From positions 1-64,000 of the forward strand of contig JAKPJF010000016.1 in assembly GCA_029554345.1 (NCBI GenBank): a stretch of 64,000 bases of DNA, read 5' to 3'. A model generated the notes under the pieces. The model ran no database searches, was not told where the DNA came from, and worked only from the letters and a program-made list of their open reading frames with translations. Positions within the stretch are counted from its first letter, which is position 1. Each line of letters begins with the position of its first letter. The translations under genes were made by a program, and so were the position numbers. Shown piece after piece: positions 34,865 through 45,435 of this stretch. Source of the DNA: Spirochaetota bacterium (lineage in GTDB: Bacteria > Spirochaetota > UBA4802 > JAFGJZ01).

Positions 34865-35407
34865 ATGGAAAAGTTGCAATCTTATTCATTCGATATAAAA
34901 ACTTCAGGCATATATTTTACTCTTAATTGCTCTGATGAAAAAATAAAAAGCATTACCTTAAATTACGGAATTGCTGAAAAACCAGATGCTGTTCCCGTTA
35001 AGTTTGAAATAGCAGCTGACAAGCTCATTACTTCATTATATTATTCTACAGAACACAATCTTTCAGATTATGATTTTGATTCATTCAGCACAAATGAAAT
35101 GAAAATATACTCTGTTTTGATGGGCATTCCTGCAGGCAAAGTTATAAGTTATGGAAATCTTGCTCTCATGGCCGGTATACCTCGCGGAGGCAGATATGCC
35201 GGCAATCTTATGGCAAAAAACCGTTTTCCGATTCTTATACCATGTCATAGAGTCATAAAATCTGATCTGGCACCTGGAAAATTTTCAGCCGCAAATGGTA
35301 TTGATATGAAGATTAATCTTTTAAAGATAGAGGGGATTGCACTGAAAAACGGAAAGATCGATCCTTCATTTCTTTTCAGATTTAATGGGCAAAAAATATT
35401 GATTTAA
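34865..35407 (+). CDS. ogt: Methylated-DNA--protein-cysteine methyltransferase (Ogt/MGMT type)
   Basis: A 180-residue suicide DNA-repair protein that takes the alkyl group from O6-alkylguanine onto its own cysteine. The active site is C127 in IPCHRVIKSD, preceded by the DNA-binding helix region GKVISYGNLALMAGIPRGGR and AGNLMAKNRFP. The C-terminal GKFSAANGIDMKINLLKIEG replaces the more usual GGFGxGLxxKRxLLxxEG, so the closing loop is unusual. It is divergent from the ligase gene, with 58 bases between, and ends ten bases before the Bmp lipoprotein gene. Confidence 0.9.
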   Translation: MEKLQSYSFDIKTSGIYFTLNCSDEKIKSITLNYGIAEKPDAVPVKFEIAADKLITSLYYSTEHNLSDYDFDSFSTNEMKIYSVLMGIPAGKVISYGNLALMAGIPRGGRYAGNLMAKNRFPILIPCHRVIKSDLAPGKFSAANGIDMKINLLKIEGIALKNGKIDPSFLFRFNGQKILI

Positions 35408-35417
35408 TTAACACGGC

Positions 35418-36368
35418 ATGTTATTGTTAAATATGCTGAAAAAATTATTAATATGTCTATCGCCGCTTTTCATTTTTAGCGTATGCGGTCACGATTCTCT
35501 GCCGCAAAAGACAGCGCCGATTGAAATCGGGGCGGTTTTTACCAACAGCGGAAATTATTCGATGAAACCTCAGTATGAAAAGGCAACTGAATTTACTAAA
35601 AGATCACTAAATGTTAACTTTGATTTTATGTACGCGGATAATGGTCCGGATTATATATCAGCAATAAAACACATGGCAACATTACCCAAGGATATAATAA
35701 TCGTTGAAGCTTACGGGAGATTTGATGAGGTCGCAGAAATTGCAAAAAACAGTCCTAAAATATTTTTCATAGCATTCGGCGACAAGGATTATAATTCGGT
35801 TAATCTGCGTGTTGTGAGGTTCAACTTTAATCAGATAGCATATATTTCGGGATACGCTGCGGCGATACGCTCAAAAACAAACTGTGTGTCAATTATCTGT
35901 CCCAAAAATAATCCTGAACTTTTGGAATATTTCACATTTGGAGTAAAAAAATACAGTCCTGAAACGAAAATTTTAAGTTTGAATATGGATGATGCTAACA
36001 CCCGGGATAAAAATCCCATCGATTTGATTTCCGAAAAAGAATGCGATATCGTATTTCTTCCTGCGAGTGTCTTTCAGCAGACGCTTGTTGAGGAAGCCTA
36101 TTCAAAATCAATATCGGTTATAGCATTTACTTATTCAGATATATATGATTACGGAAATCTCATTATGACATTCAAACCCAGAACGGAGATTTTAGCTATT
36201 AGTATAATTAGCCGTGTAATTCTTGGCGGGGCGAACAAGAGCTCAATGAATTTTGGTATTGATGACGGAATTTTTATTCACAATTATAACGGAAATGAAT
36301 GGAATGATGTATCTATTAATTCCGTTGAGAATATCATAGCAGAAGTGATGAAAAAGAGAATGAGATGA
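35418..36368 (+). CDS. Bmp/Med-family substrate-binding lipoprotein
   Basis: A 316-residue protein with a lipoprotein signal peptide (lipobox FSVC, cysteine near residue 23) and a BMP-type periplasmic-binding fold: IEIGAVFTNSGNYSMKPQYE, IIIVEAYGRFDEVAEIAKNS, KIFFIAFGDKDYNSVNLRV and NQIAYISGYAAAIRSK. Family members bind nucleosides for ABC importers, but no permease or ATPase is nearby. Instead its end overlaps the next gene, a membrane hybrid kinase-like protein, by four bases (ATGA). That suggests it delivers a ligand signal to that protein. The start could also be the ATG at 35433. Confidence 0.82.
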   Translation: MLLLNMLKKLLICLSPLFIFSVCGHDSLPQKTAPIEIGAVFTNSGNYSMKPQYEKATEFTKRSLNVNFDFMYADNGPDYISAIKHMATLPKDIIIVEAYGRFDEVAEIAKNSPKIFFIAFGDKDYNSVNLRVVRFNFNQIAYISGYAAAIRSKTNCVSIICPKNNPELLEYFTFGVKKYSPETKILSLNMDDANTRDKNPIDLISEKECDIVFLPASVFQQTLVEEAYSKSISVIAFTYSDIYDYGNLIMTFKPRTEILAISIISRVILGGANKSSMNFGIDDGIFIHNYNGNEWNDVSINSVENIIAEVMKKRMR

Positions 36369-39307
36369 ATATAAATTCTTCTAAGTCCAAAACAAGATCA
36401 ATGTCTTATTATGCAAACCTTGCTGCAATTATATTTTGCGGTATTATCATTCTGTTTACACTGATTATTGCAGCATTTCATGGTGTTTCTAAAAAAATGT
36501 CTTCATACAAAGAGGCCTTTTATGAAGTAAGAAATTGTGCTGATAGAATTGATTTTGTTTTGTTGTTCATTTTGGATGAATCTAAGGATTTTACTCAAAG
36601 ACTCCAACTGATTCCGGAATCAAATCACAGAAATAGTGCGTTGGAATTTTTAGATAAAAACTATTTTTTGCAGGGTATTCTTTCATTTTCTCCTGAAGGC
36701 AATCTTGTAGAAAGTTTTTACAAACAGGGTGTAGCAGAACCCGGACAGGAAGAATATGAAGAGCTTAAATTGTTGGTAAAAAATTCCAATGAGAACTTTA
36801 TTACGGGATTTTATAAAAATAAAAATGGAGATGAGTATTTTTATATCGGAATGCCTCCGGTTGATAAAAAGGATCTTTCATTTTTCGTAAGATATGACGC
36901 GAAAATTGTAACAAACATTCTAAGAGCTTCATTCGGTTATTTTTATATAATTTCTCCAACTGACGGAATAATTGCCTCGAACTTCGAAATGGATGAAAAG
37001 AAACGAAGGGAGTTTAATTTTACTGATTTTGTAAGCTCTGATGCTATGAAGCTCACAACAGACAGCATTTTTATAAACAATTCTGACGGATACAGAAGCA
37101 TTATCAGAATGATGAAATGTTTTGTCGTTTACGAAGTGCCTCGTAAAGGCTTTTTCTTTTTTAATCCCGTTTCTGTAAGTGCGTTAATATTTTCTTTAGT
37201 AATGATATTTTACGTTATTTTGCTAAGACGGAAATTTTATCGGCATATTATAGTTTCTTCATACAGCTTTCTGGAGGCTTGTTCTCGTTCTTACCGCGGA
37301 TTGCCTGTTAAGAGTGATTCAAATAATATATATGAATATTCTTCATTGTTGGCTTTTTTCCAAAAAATTTCTGCAAAAATAAAGGAAAAGGAAGAAGCGA
37401 TAGAAATATCACGTGAAGAAAACCACGAATTGTTTTTTTCTATGAATATCGCGGTAATTGAAGAATCTTTTGATTCATTATTTGAAAAAAATATGATGAC
37501 GGAAATTTCCAATGAAGACTTCACCTCGTTACTGAATAAAATAACCGTAATCAGGGCTAATCAGAAGGCGCTTGATTTGTTTTCTTCAATTGGTTTTCCG
37601 GATTTTAAAAATTCTTACGATGCGTTCCGGCTATCGGAAGGGTTGAGCTTGTATCGGAAAATATGCGGGGCTGAAAATTCTTATGATAAAGTTATAGATT
37701 TCACCTGCGCAAACGGAATCAGAAAGAAAGCCGTCTTCCATATTTCAAGGCATAATATGAATGGAAATATGAGAAGATTTTTGATTTCGGCAATCGATAT
37801 AACTGAAACCATACGTCAGGGTGAAGAAATTAAAAATAATCAGTTAATGTGGAATTATATTGCTGACTCAGTTGAAACTCCTCTTGTGGTTGTAAATTCT
37901 CTGGGCGAAATAATTAAACTTAATCAATGTGCTTTTTCATTATTTAAGATTTCTGAATTATCCGAATCGAAAAAATTTATTGATGATGTTTTTCAGATAA
38001 CCAGTAAAGACGGCAAAAATATATCAAATAGAATACGTGCGGCCATGCTTTTGGGAAAACCTGTAAAGTATTCTGAAACATCTTATGTTAGTGTTAATAG
38101 TTCTAAGATACCTGTTTCGTTTTCTGTCATGCCCTACAAGGATATAATGGATAAAACTGCAGGTTCAATAGTCGTATTTTCTGATTTGTCCAATCAGGCA
38201 AAAATTAAATCTGATATCAGGCGTTATCAGAATGTTGAAATATTATATGATACGATGGGCGGAGTTATAAATGATTTTAATAATATTCTGGCTTCACTTT
38301 CTGTGAAAATTTCTATGGCAAAGATGATATCAGAGGATGGATCTTCTTTTTCGGAATCGCTTTCTGATTCGGAAATACTTGTAAATAAAGCCAAAGATAT
38401 AATGATGAATGTGTTTAGGATGCTTAAACCGTTTGGTTCCGGAGTATCATGTGATATGGGTGCAGTGCTTCTGAAAACTTCTGCAATTTATGAAACGCGA
38501 CCGCAAAAAATTATTATTGATAAACTTCCGGAATTATATGTAATGATGGATGAAGAAAGTACTGAAAAAATATTGTATGATGCAGCTTCTTTCGCTGTTG
38601 ATCGATCATTTCAGGGGAAAGATATAACTGTTGATATAGAAAAAAGAGCTGGAGACATTAACAATTCAGCATATGTCGATGTTATTTTTTCAAAGATTGA
38701 CTTAACTGATGAAGAATATGCTGCATTTTCCGAGATCGGAATTTTTATTGGAGAGAAATATTCTCAAATACGTAACTTGCGGGATTATGAAGATTCCGCA
38801 ATAGGATATAATGTAAAAGTTAAAGCTGAACGGCTTTCAGATTCTTTTTCATTAAGAATATCTTTTCCTGCAAAAAGCAATGAAGTTGAACTTGTTGAAA
38901 TAGAAACCAGACAGGATCATACTGATAGAAAGGCCAAGATTCTCGTAATGGATGATGATGATATTTTGAGAAAAACTTTAAAAAGAATGCTCGAATATAT
39001 GGGTCATACCGTGGTGGCCGTGACAGAGGGAGGCGAAGCCGTTGAGCTTTACAGGCTTGCTCAGATTGACGGAAAGCCGTTTGATCTTACCATACTGGAT
39101 CTTAATGTTAAGAAGGGAATGGGGGGAGAGGAAGCCGCAGTTGAAATAATAAAGACAAATTCATCCGCGAAAATAATAGCATCAAGCGGTTATATTGATA
39201 AAAATGAGTCTGATTTCGGCCGCGGAAATTTCTGCGCTTTTCTTTCTAAACCTTTTATGTCAAAGAAGATTGCAGCCGTGATAAACAAAGTGCTCACAGT
39301 ATCCTGA
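36365..39307 (+). CDS. Hybrid histidine-kinase-like protein with degenerate kinase core and intact receiver
   Basis: A 980-residue membrane protein. Two transmembrane helices (about 14-37 and 270-290) flank an extracytoplasmic sensor of the Cache kind. Cytoplasmic PAS-like domains lie at about 390-490 and 495-620. The H-box equivalent reads GGVINDFNNIL, with N636 where the phosphorylated histidine should be. The ATPase region (about 700-850) shows neither the N-box asparagines nor a DxGxGI motif. The C-terminal receiver is intact (VMDDDD, D912 in ILDLNVKKGMGG, SKPF). It is therefore probably a pseudokinase whose receiver is phosphorylated by another kinase. It overlaps the Bmp lipoprotein gene by four bases. 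Confidence 0.85.
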   Translation: MNINSSKSKTRSMSYYANLAAIIFCGIIILFTLIIAAFHGVSKKMSSYKEAFYEVRNCADRIDFVLLFILDESKDFTQRLQLIPESNHRNSALEFLDKNYFLQGILSFSPEGNLVESFYKQGVAEPGQEEYEELKLLVKNSNENFITGFYKNKNGDEYFYIGMPPVDKKDLSFFVRYDAKIVTNILRASFGYFYIISPTDGIIASNFEMDEKKRREFNFTDFVSSDAMKLTTDSIFINNSDGYRSIIRMMKCFVVYEVPRKGFFFFNPVSVSALIFSLVMIFYVILLRRKFYRHIIVSSYSFLEACSRSYRGLPVKSDSNNIYEYSSLLAFFQKISAKIKEKEEAIEISREENHELFFSMNIAVIEESFDSLFEKNMMTEISNEDFTSLLNKITVIRANQKALDLFSSIGFPDFKNSYDAFRLSEGLSLYRKICGAENSYDKVIDFTCANGIRKKAVFHISRHNMNGNMRRFLISAIDITETIRQGEEIKNNQLMWNYIADSVETPLVVVNSLGEIIKLNQCAFSLFKISELSESKKFIDDVFQITSKDGKNISNRIRAAMLLGKPVKYSETSYVSVNSSKIPVSFSVMPYKDIMDKTAGSIVVFSDLSNQAKIKSDIRRYQNVEILYDTMGGVINDFNNILASLSVKISMAKMISEDGSSFSESLSDSEILVNKAKDIMMNVFRMLKPFGSGVSCDMGAVLLKTSAIYETRPQKIIIDKLPELYVMMDEESTEKILYDAASFAVDRSFQGKDITVDIEKRAGDINNSAYVDVIFSKIDLTDEEYAAFSEIGIFIGEKYSQIRNLRDYEDSAIGYNVKVKAERLSDSFSLRISFPAKSNEVELVEIETRQDHTDRKAKILVMDDDDILRKTLKRMLEYMGHTVVAVTEGGEAVELYRLAQIDGKPFDLTILDLNVKKGMGGEEAAVEIIKTNSSAKIIASSGYIDKNESDFGRGNFCAFLSKPFMSKKIAAVINKVLTVS

Positions 39308-39359
39308 AACGTGTTAACGGACGTCTTCTGGATACTGTTGAAATAAATGTGAAAATATG

Positions 39360-40016
39360 TTAAGGTAGAAAGTTTTTTATAACTTCAAGTTCTTTCTGAT
39401 TAAAAAGTCTGAATTTATAATCTTTTAGTTCGTTAATGATATCCTTGCTGAAATAAATGATTTTGCGGCTGTATGGTTTCTTTTCATATTCATCAACCCA
39501 TATCACTACAGAAGTTTTTTCCGAGTCCCAATAAACGGCTCCTTTATTCCGTTTAACATTTTCACCAACGGGTTCACCATATTTTTCTTTAACTTTATTC
39601 TTGACTTCATCCAATGCTATGTATGGAAATTCTATTACGCAATAAAATAGACGTGCAGGATTTCCTGCATTCGGCATATCCTTTACTTTTTCCGGATCAA
39701 TGTAGAAAAAACCGTATTTATATGTAAGACCGTTTTCTTTGCTGATAATAATTCGGTCTTCATCAGAGTAGACAATTTTGCCCTTAATTTTATCTTTTAC
39801 AGTTTTATATTCTTCATTCCATGCCGTTTCTGCATATCCTGACGGCAGAGAATTTGTTGTTTTCTCATTTTCCTTTTTATCCGGTTCAACAGTTGATACA
39901 GGTGCTTCGGTTTTTGGACCATCAGCAGGTTTTGTCGGAGTTTCAGCTGCATTTTGAGCATTAGAACGGATAAAACAAGATAATAGCAATGCAGCGGCTA
40001 TGAATATTTTCTTCAT
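39360..40016 (-). CDS. Secreted protein with Pro/Thr linker, unknown function
   Basis: A 218-residue protein with a signal peptide ending near SNAQ (residues 18-21). A low-complexity linker rich in Pro, Thr, Lys and Glu (about 22-60) is followed by a folded domain of about 155 residues (GYAETAWNEEYKTVKDKIKG, YKYGFFYIDPEKV, NPARLFYCVIEFPYIALDEV, EKYGEPV, GAVYWDSEKTSVVIWVDEYE). The alternation of strands and the EKYGEP turn suggest a small alpha/beta domain that compares or scores something, but I do not recognise the family. It lies convergent to the pseudokinase and divergent from thioredoxin. Confidence 0.7.
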   Translation of the reverse strand: MKKIFIAAALLLSCFIRSNAQNAAETPTKPADGPKTEAPVSTVEPDKKENEKTTNSLPSGYAETAWNEEYKTVKDKIKGKIVYSDEDRIIISKENGLTYKYGFFYIDPEKVKDMPNAGNPARLFYCVIEFPYIALDEVKNKVKEKYGEPVGENVKRNKGAVYWDSEKTSVVIWVDEYEKKPYSRKIIYFSKDIINELKDYKFRLFNQKELEVIKNFLP

Positions 40017-40109
40017 TGGATACCTCGATAATAATATGCACTCATCTGATTGTCGGCATAAAATCTCATAGCTGAAAGAAAAATTAAGTAAGCTTTACGT
40101 CAAGTTTTA

Positions 40110-40137
40110 TTGACAAATTGTCTTTATATGCTAAATT
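40110..40137 (+). promoter_or_regulatory. Sigma-70-type promoter of trxA
   Basis: TTGACA at 40110-40115 and TAAATT at 40132-40137 with a 16-base spacer, 27 bases before the thioredoxin ATG; AGAAGGAG is the ribosome binding site. Confidence 0.6.
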
Positions 40138-40164
40138 ATTAAATATTGATAGAAGGAGAAACAA

Positions 40165-40473
40165 ATGGGAAATGTTACTGAAATAAAGTCGTCTGATTTT
40201 GAAAGCGCAGTACTGAAAGCGGAAGGAAAAGTCTTAGTGGATTTTTGGGCGCCATGGTGCGGACCTTGCCGTATGCAGGGGCCTATTCTGGAAAAAGTAG
40301 CTCCTTCGGTAAAAGCTAAAATTGTAAAAGTTAATACCGATGAGTCGCCGGATATTGCTGAGAAATACTCAATATCTTCGATTCCGACATTAATATTATT
40401 TGAAAAGGGACAGGTTGTTGAAAAAATGGTTGGAGTACAGCCTGAGCCTGTTTTAATTCAGAAACTCTCATAA
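40165..40473 (+). CDS. trxA: Thioredoxin
   Basis: A 102-residue thioredoxin, standard length for a cytoplasmic disulfide reductase. The redox motif is WCGPC in VDFWAPWCGPCRMQGP, followed by the cis-proline region SISSIPTLILFEKGQ and VEKMVGVQP. GAAGGAG lies before the ATG, a good promoter lies upstream, and a terminator follows directly, so it is monocistronic. No thioredoxin reductase gene is in the window. In this context it would support anaerobic or oxidative-stress thiol chemistry. Confidence 0.96.
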   Translation: MGNVTEIKSSDFESAVLKAEGKVLVDFWAPWCGPCRMQGPILEKVAPSVKAKIVKVNTDESPDIAEKYSISSIPTLILFEKGQVVEKMVGVQPEPVLIQKLS

Positions 40474-40489
40474 GTATGAATTGATTATA

Positions 40490-40520
40490 AACAAAAACCG
40501 GGTAATGCCGGTTTTTGTTT
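40490..40520 (+). terminator. Terminator of trxA
   Basis: AACAAAAACCGG and CCGGTTTTTGTT form a 12-pair stem around GTAATG, followed by T residues, 17 bases after the stop codon. Confidence 0.85.
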
Positions 40521-40643
40521 CTTTGTTCGTCGGTATAAGGCAGCCGATCACGAATTTAAATGCCCTTTTTAAATTCTTCTAGAGTATAAATACTTTTTAA
40601 AAAAACAAGTTGACTTTGCTAAAAAATAAAATTAGCTGATAAA

Positions 40644-40720
40644 AGATATTTGAAATCCGCAAGGATTGAAATACATAAATAAATATCTGTTCGGCATTCT
40701 GCTTTTGCAGTATGCTTTTT
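40644..40720 (+). promoter_or_regulatory. Structured leader upstream of the chemoreceptor gene, possible attenuator
   Basis: AGATATTT (40644-40651) pairs with AAATATCT (40681-40688) and encloses AATCC-GCAA-GGATT (40654-40667), a five-pair stem with a GNRA-type tetraloop. It is followed by GCATTCTGC-TTTT-GCAGTATGC with one mismatch and then TTTTT (40694-40720), which looks like a terminator placed 40 bases before the ATG. I do not match it to a known riboswitch class. Confidence 0.4.
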
Positions 40721-40760
40721 CTAGGGTGAGGGGATAACTATTGCGAAAAGGTGAACTGAT

Positions 40761-42794
40761 ATGCCCGAAAAAAAAAGCAATTTTGATATTGGCGTTTTTT
40801 CAAAAATCATAAGAATTGCTGCTTTATGTCTTTTTCTTTCTGTAATTATAACAGGTGTTCTCAATTATACTGCTGCCAGAACTATCATCCTCGGGCGCAT
40901 GGAGGACACCGAGCTTAAGAATTTTGCAATAATGAAAGCTGAAATAGCAGAGATCAGAATACTTAAAGCTATCGAAACTTCTATACTACTTGCAGACGAT
41001 CCGGTTCTTATAAGCTGGTTTAAAGGCGGAGAAAAGAATCAAAACGAAGGAAAGTTTGTAAAACAGCGTCTTACGGATGTTGTCGATAAAGCGAACTATT
41101 TTACAGTATTTGCTGTAAGCCTTTCAACAAATAATTACTATATTAACAACGGCAAAATTCTTCAAACTGTGGATAAAAATAAACCTGATGATTCTTGGTT
41201 TTTTGATTTTTTCCCGAAAAAAGTTAAAATTGATCTGAATGTTGATTGGAATGATAATCTCAAGGATACTTTTCTCTTTGTTAATGCCCGGGTTGGAGAA
41301 GAAAATTCACCTCTCGGCGTTGCAGGCGTGGGAGTAAGTCTTAAAGAAGTTTCCGAAATGATTTCTAATAAAAACGGATTTGAAGGTAATACAACTTATA
41401 TAATTGATCCAAACGGCGTCATTCAGCTTGCAAGCGATATGAGTTTATCAAACAAGAAATTCTCTGAATTTTCAGGTGATGACGTGTATGAAAAGATTAA
41501 ATCGAGCAAAACAGAAATATTTTCAGAAATATGCAAAGTAAATAACAGTGAATGTGAAATTGTATCGGTTCCTCTTAAGCGCATAGGATACAGGCTTATT
41601 GATATTACACCTAAGAAAGATATTGTCGCTCCGCTTTACAGGCTTGCCTTTCTTTCTCTTGCCGGCGCATTAGTCGTGATGATCATATTCCCTCTTATTC
41701 TTTATGTTTTCGGTACCAGAAAAGCAAAGACGCAGTTTTCCGGTCTTATTTCTTTTTTCAAAAAGATGAAGTCGGGTGATTTGACAAGTGATTCATCATT
41801 AGAATTAAAAAAAACTATGGGTGATCTTGGTTCTGAACTTTCAGAATACCGTGTATTTCTTGCTGATATAATATCTCGTTTGCGAAGAATCTCGAATTCA
41901 GTCGGAACTTCATCGAAAATTCTTTCTGAAAGTATGATCCATTATTCGGATACCGCCCAAAACCAAGCCGCTTCTGTGGAGGAAATAGCTGCTACTTTTG
42001 AGGAAATATCCGCTAAAATGGATGATGTTACAAAAGAGGCAGAATCTCAGGAAAAACTTTTAAAAGGTTTTATTGAGACAATCAAGCAGCTTGCTTCGTT
42101 TATTGAAAAATCTGAATCAATTGTTTCTGACAATGATGTTATTGCAAAAGGTATGAGCTCCGAAACGGATGATGGAAATAATTCTCTGATATCTATGGAG
42201 AAATCTATGGATGAAATCGTAAAAAGCTCAAATGATATGATGAATATCATCGGAATAATTACAGACATATCTGAGCAAACGAATCTTCTTTCCCTTAATG
42301 CTTCAATTGAAGCGGCACGTGCAGGGGAGCACGGCAGAGGATTCGCTGTAGTCGCTGAAGAAATCTCTAAACTTGCTGATCAGACTTCTCAGAGTACCAA
42401 GGATATTGGAAATCTTATTCAGAGAAATAATGAACTGATAACTGCAAGCCGTCATTTGATTGATGATACACAGAGAAAAATGACTAATATTATGAAATTT
42501 GTTTCGAGTATTGTTTCAAGTTCAAGAAGTATTGCCGAAATCAATGATTCAGAAAAAGATATGAAAGAGACAATCATGTCTCAAGTCGGTCTGCTTTCAA
42601 AAGGATCTTCGGAAATACAGCAAGCGATGGAACAGCAGAAAGACGCAATTTCTGAAGTTATGACTGTTTTAAACAGTTTTTCCGGAAAGCATTCTGAAGA
42701 TTCGGAAAATGCTGTGAAAATCGCGGAAAGTTCAGAGAATCTTGTTAGAATTACAGAAGAACTTCAGCAGATGATATCTTTGTTTAAGGTTTAG
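40761..42794 (+). CDS. Methyl-accepting chemotaxis protein
   Basis: A 677-residue chemoreceptor. One transmembrane helix near the N-terminus (about 12-34), an extracytoplasmic sensor of about 250 residues with a dCache-like look ([36 protein letters not shown]), a second transmembrane helix (about 290-312), a HAMP-like segment, and a long cytoplasmic coiled coil. The signalling tip is classical: [20 protein letters not shown], then [15 protein letters not shown] and KLADQT. There is no CheR/CheB-tethering pentapeptide at the end. AAGGTG precedes the ATG. Its last 11 bases overlap the end of the convergent hybrid kinase gene. Confidence 0.95.
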   Translation: MPEKKSNFDIGVFSKIIRIAALCLFLSVIITGVLNYTAARTIILGRMEDTELKNFAIMKAEIAEIRILKAIETSILLADDPVLISWFKGGEKNQNEGKFVKQRLTDVVDKANYFTVFAVSLSTNNYYINNGKILQTVDKNKPDDSWFFDFFPKKVKIDLNVDWNDNLKDTFLFVNARVGEENSPLGVAGVGVSLKEVSEMISNKNGFEGNTTYIIDPNGVIQLASDMSLSNKKFSEFSGDDVYEKIKSSKTEIFSEICKVNNSECEIVSVPLKRIGYRLIDITPKKDIVAPLYRLAFLSLAGALVVMIIFPLILYVFGTRKAKTQFSGLISFFKKMKSGDLTSDSSLELKKTMGDLGSELSEYRVFLADIISRLRRISNSVGTSSKILSESMIHYSDTAQNQAASVEEIAATFEEISAKMDDVTKEAESQEKLLKGFIETIKQLASFIEKSESIVSDNDVIAKGMSSETDDGNNSLISMEKSMDEIVKSSNDMMNIIGIITDISEQTNLLSLNASIEAARAGEHGRGFAVVAEEISKLADQTSQSTKDIGNLIQRNNELITASRHLIDDTQRKMTNIMKFVSSIVSSSRSIAEINDSEKDMKETIMSQVGLLSKGSSEIQQAMEQQKDAISEVMTVLNSFSGKHSEDSENAVKIAESSENLVRITEELQQMISLFKV

Positions 42795-45435
42795 CTGATT
42801 CCGGATTCATATATTTTTGTAAAAGATCCATGAGTTCAGATTTTTTAAAAGGCTTGGCTATGCTTGCCGAAAATCCGAATTCTTTAGGTCTTGAAATGAC
42901 CACATCCTCGGAATTGCCGCTTGTAGCGAGAAAAACAGTTTCTGGACTTATCTCTTTAAGTAAAGAAACAGCTTCTTTTCCGCCCATGCTTCCTGGAATA
43001 GTCAAGTCTAGTATTGCTCCGGCAATACTTTTTCCACTTTCTATTTCATTCTTGAAAAAATCAATTGTTGTATTGCCGTTATGACAAAGTTCTATAGTGT
43101 AACCCAATGACTTAACCATATCGCCGATAACTTCTCTCATAATTTCTTCGTCATCCATAATAACAAAAATTCCTTGTCCTTTAAATGAAACGGTTTGCTT
43201 ATTCTCGGGTTCGATAGCAACTCCAGTTGCAGCAGGCAGAAGGATATGAAATGTGCTTCCTTCATTTATTTTAGACTCAACATCAATTGAACCGCCGTGT
43301 TTTTTTATTATTGAATAACATGTAGAGAGACCGAGACCGTGACCAGTCTGCTTGGTAGTAAAAAACGGATCAAATATGCGCTGTATAACATCTTTGCTAA
43401 TTCCGCTTCCGTTATCTTTTATTGAGATATTAACATATTTGCCTGATTTTAAAATGGGGTGCTCGTTTTCAGATAATTCGGCATTTTTTGCTGAAACTAT
43501 AAGTTTTCCGCCTTCCGGCATGGCTTGTTTTGCATTAATAACTATATTGTCAATGATCTGCCCAATCTGATTCTTGTCAAAATAACTCATCCACAAATCA
43601 TTTGCAATGTCGAATTCGAATGATACGTTTGAACCGCTTAGCGCGAATTTAACGGTATCAGCTAAATATGGAAACAGGTGTCCTACCGATTGTTTCGGAG
43701 TTCCTCCTTTTGCAAATGTAATCATCTGCCGTGATAAGTCGCGTGCCCTTTCGATAGCAGATATTGATTTATGTAAATAATCTTTAAGTTGATGGTCGGT
43801 TGCCATTTCTTCCGCTAATTCAATATATCCGAAAATTCCGCCGAGAAGATTGTTGAAATCGTGAGCAATGCCTCCGGCGAGAGATGCAAGGGATTCGAGT
43901 TTTTGTGAACGCTGCATCTCTTCTTCCATTTTTTTACGCTCGGTTATATCGCGAATTGTTCCGAGAATGAACTTCTCGCCATGCAGTTCAATGAGTTCTG
44001 CAGATAAAAGTGAATTTACAATATCCCCAGTTTTTGTAATAAAGTTAGCATCAAAATCATGTATGCTTCCTTTCTTACGTATTTGTTCAATATATTTATC
44101 TCGAAGTGAAAGGTCTTCCCATAGGTTTAGTTCTTTTGGAGATTTGCCGACAATTTCATCTCTGTTATATCCGAGTATTTTTTCTGTTCTTTCGTTTATC
44201 TCAGTTATAATTCCATTTTCAAGAGAAGTTATAAATAATATATCCGGACTGGCAAGAAACGCTTTTGCAAATTTTTCTTCTGAATTTTTCAAAGCAGTCT
44301 CAGACATTTTCCTTTCAGTTATATCTCTGACAATGCCGACAGAATATTTTTCTCCATTCAATTCATACATCCCGACGTTTACTTCAAAAGGGAATTCTGT
44401 GCCGTTAATACGAAGTCCTATGGATTCATAATAATACGGTGCTTCAAGACCAGAGTATCTTCTGGCAATAAAATCTTTAATCTTGTTCACTTCGCTGGGC
44501 GCTATATTCGTGAGAATCGATCTTCCGATTATTTCATCGGGTTTAGAATAACCGAACAATTCGAGATAGGAATTGTTAACTAATACGACAATACCTTTTT
44601 TTGAAATGACAATTGCGTCTTTTGAGTTGTTAAAAATGGCACGTAGCTGTTCTTCGTTTTCTTCCGCTCTATCTTTTGCTTCAATTAGTGCACGTTCCAT
44701 CTTTTTTCTGTCCGATATTTCCGTGAAATCAACTGCTATTGAATTCGGACCTGTTTTGAAAGCTGTTACGTCGTATTCTCCCTGAAAGCGGCCGTCACTG
44801 TAAGGAACTTCAAAATGCTGAGTGCTCAATTCACCTTTCGCTATTTTGCGGTACATTTCCGGTATTTCGGTATTTGCTAAAGCCGGAAATGCTTCCTCAA
44901 TTGTTTTTCCGATAAGGCTCTTGTGGCTGATGCCGATAATCCGGTCTGCTGAAGGATTTGCTCCTGTTAGAATGAGTTTATTATTTTCAAGTCTGTAAAA
45001 ATACTTTGCAATCGGTGAAGATTCTACAATACAGCGGAATTTATCTTCGCTTTCAATCAATGCTGATTCGGATTTCTTGCGTTCTGTTATATCATGAATG
45101 ATTGAATGAAGGTAATTCTTTCCGTTAAGTGTAATCGAGCCGCTCCAGATTTCTACATCCTTAATAGATCCGTCAGCGCAACGATGTTTGAATTCAAATT
45201 GAACTTGCCTATTTTCTGATGCTTTTATCATTGAATTGAAAATTTCATCTTTGGTGAGAGTATTTATTTCCAGAATATTCATATTCTGTAATAATTCTTT
45301 TGACCAGCCGTAAAATTGTACAGCCGCACGATTTGCATCCGCGATATTTCCAGTTGCAGAATCAATAATGAGCATAACTGCAGGATGGTTTTCAAATAGA
45401 AAACCGCAAATCGAAAGATCTTTCTTTATGCTCAA
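42784..45435 (-). CDS. Cytoplasmic multi-PAS hybrid histidine kinase
   Basis: An 883-residue soluble hybrid kinase without transmembrane segments. Four PAS domains (about 10-120, 130-250, 255-375, 385-500), each ending with the DITERK-type PAC signature, are followed by HisKA with an intact H-box ([13 protein letters not shown]), a complete HATPase ([32 protein letters not shown]) and a C-terminal receiver ([23 protein letters not shown]). The start is a TTG at 45435, supported by GGAGG seven bases upstream; no ATG fits. Unlike the membrane pseudokinase 3.5 kb upstream, all catalytic residues are present, so it could be the kinase that phosphorylates that protein's receiver (speculative). Confidence 0.92.
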   Translation of the reverse strand: MSIKKDLSICGFLFENHPAVMLIIDSATGNIADANRAAVQFYGWSKELLQNMNILEINTLTKDEIFNSMIKASENRQVQFEFKHRCADGSIKDVEIWSGSITLNGKNYLHSIIHDITERKKSESALIESEDKFRCIVESSPIAKYFYRLENNKLILTGANPSADRIIGISHKSLIGKTIEEAFPALANTEIPEMYRKIAKGELSTQHFEVPYSDGRFQGEYDVTAFKTGPNSIAVDFTEISDRKKMERALIEAKDRAEENEEQLRAIFNNSKDAIVISKKGIVVLVNNSYLELFGYSKPDEIIGRSILTNIAPSEVNKIKDFIARRYSGLEAPYYYESIGLRINGTEFPFEVNVGMYELNGEKYSVGIVRDITERKMSETALKNSEEKFAKAFLASPDILFITSLENGIITEINERTEKILGYNRDEIVGKSPKELNLWEDLSLRDKYIEQIRKKGSIHDFDANFITKTGDIVNSLLSAELIELHGEKFILGTIRDITERKKMEEEMQRSQKLESLASLAGGIAHDFNNLLGGIFGYIELAEEMATDHQLKDYLHKSISAIERARDLSRQMITFAKGGTPKQSVGHLFPYLADTVKFALSGSNVSFEFDIANDLWMSYFDKNQIGQIIDNIVINAKQAMPEGGKLIVSAKNAELSENEHPILKSGKYVNISIKDNGSGISKDVIQRIFDPFFTTKQTGHGLGLSTCYSIIKKHGGSIDVESKINEGSTFHILLPAATGVAIEPENKQTVSFKGQGIFVIMDDEEIMREVIGDMVKSLGYTIELCHNGNTTIDFFKNEIESGKSIAGAILDLTIPGSMGGKEAVSLLKEISPETVFLATSGNSEDVVISRPKEFGFSASIAKPFKKSELMDLLQKYMNPESAKP

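Noticed and set aside
40543-40550. GCCGATCA as a second FliA -10 before the chemoreceptor gene
   Set aside because: One mismatch, no -35, and more than 200 bases from the gene with a terminator-like hairpin between.
40644-40720. Cyclic-di-GMP (GEMM) riboswitch before the chemoreceptor
   Set aside because: It has a GNRA-type loop, but the conserved GEMM core sequences are not visible.
43868-44431. 187-residue frame antisense to the four-PAS kinase
   Set aside because: Fully inside a well-supported kinase gene and Ser/Phe-rich as expected for the complement of its codons.
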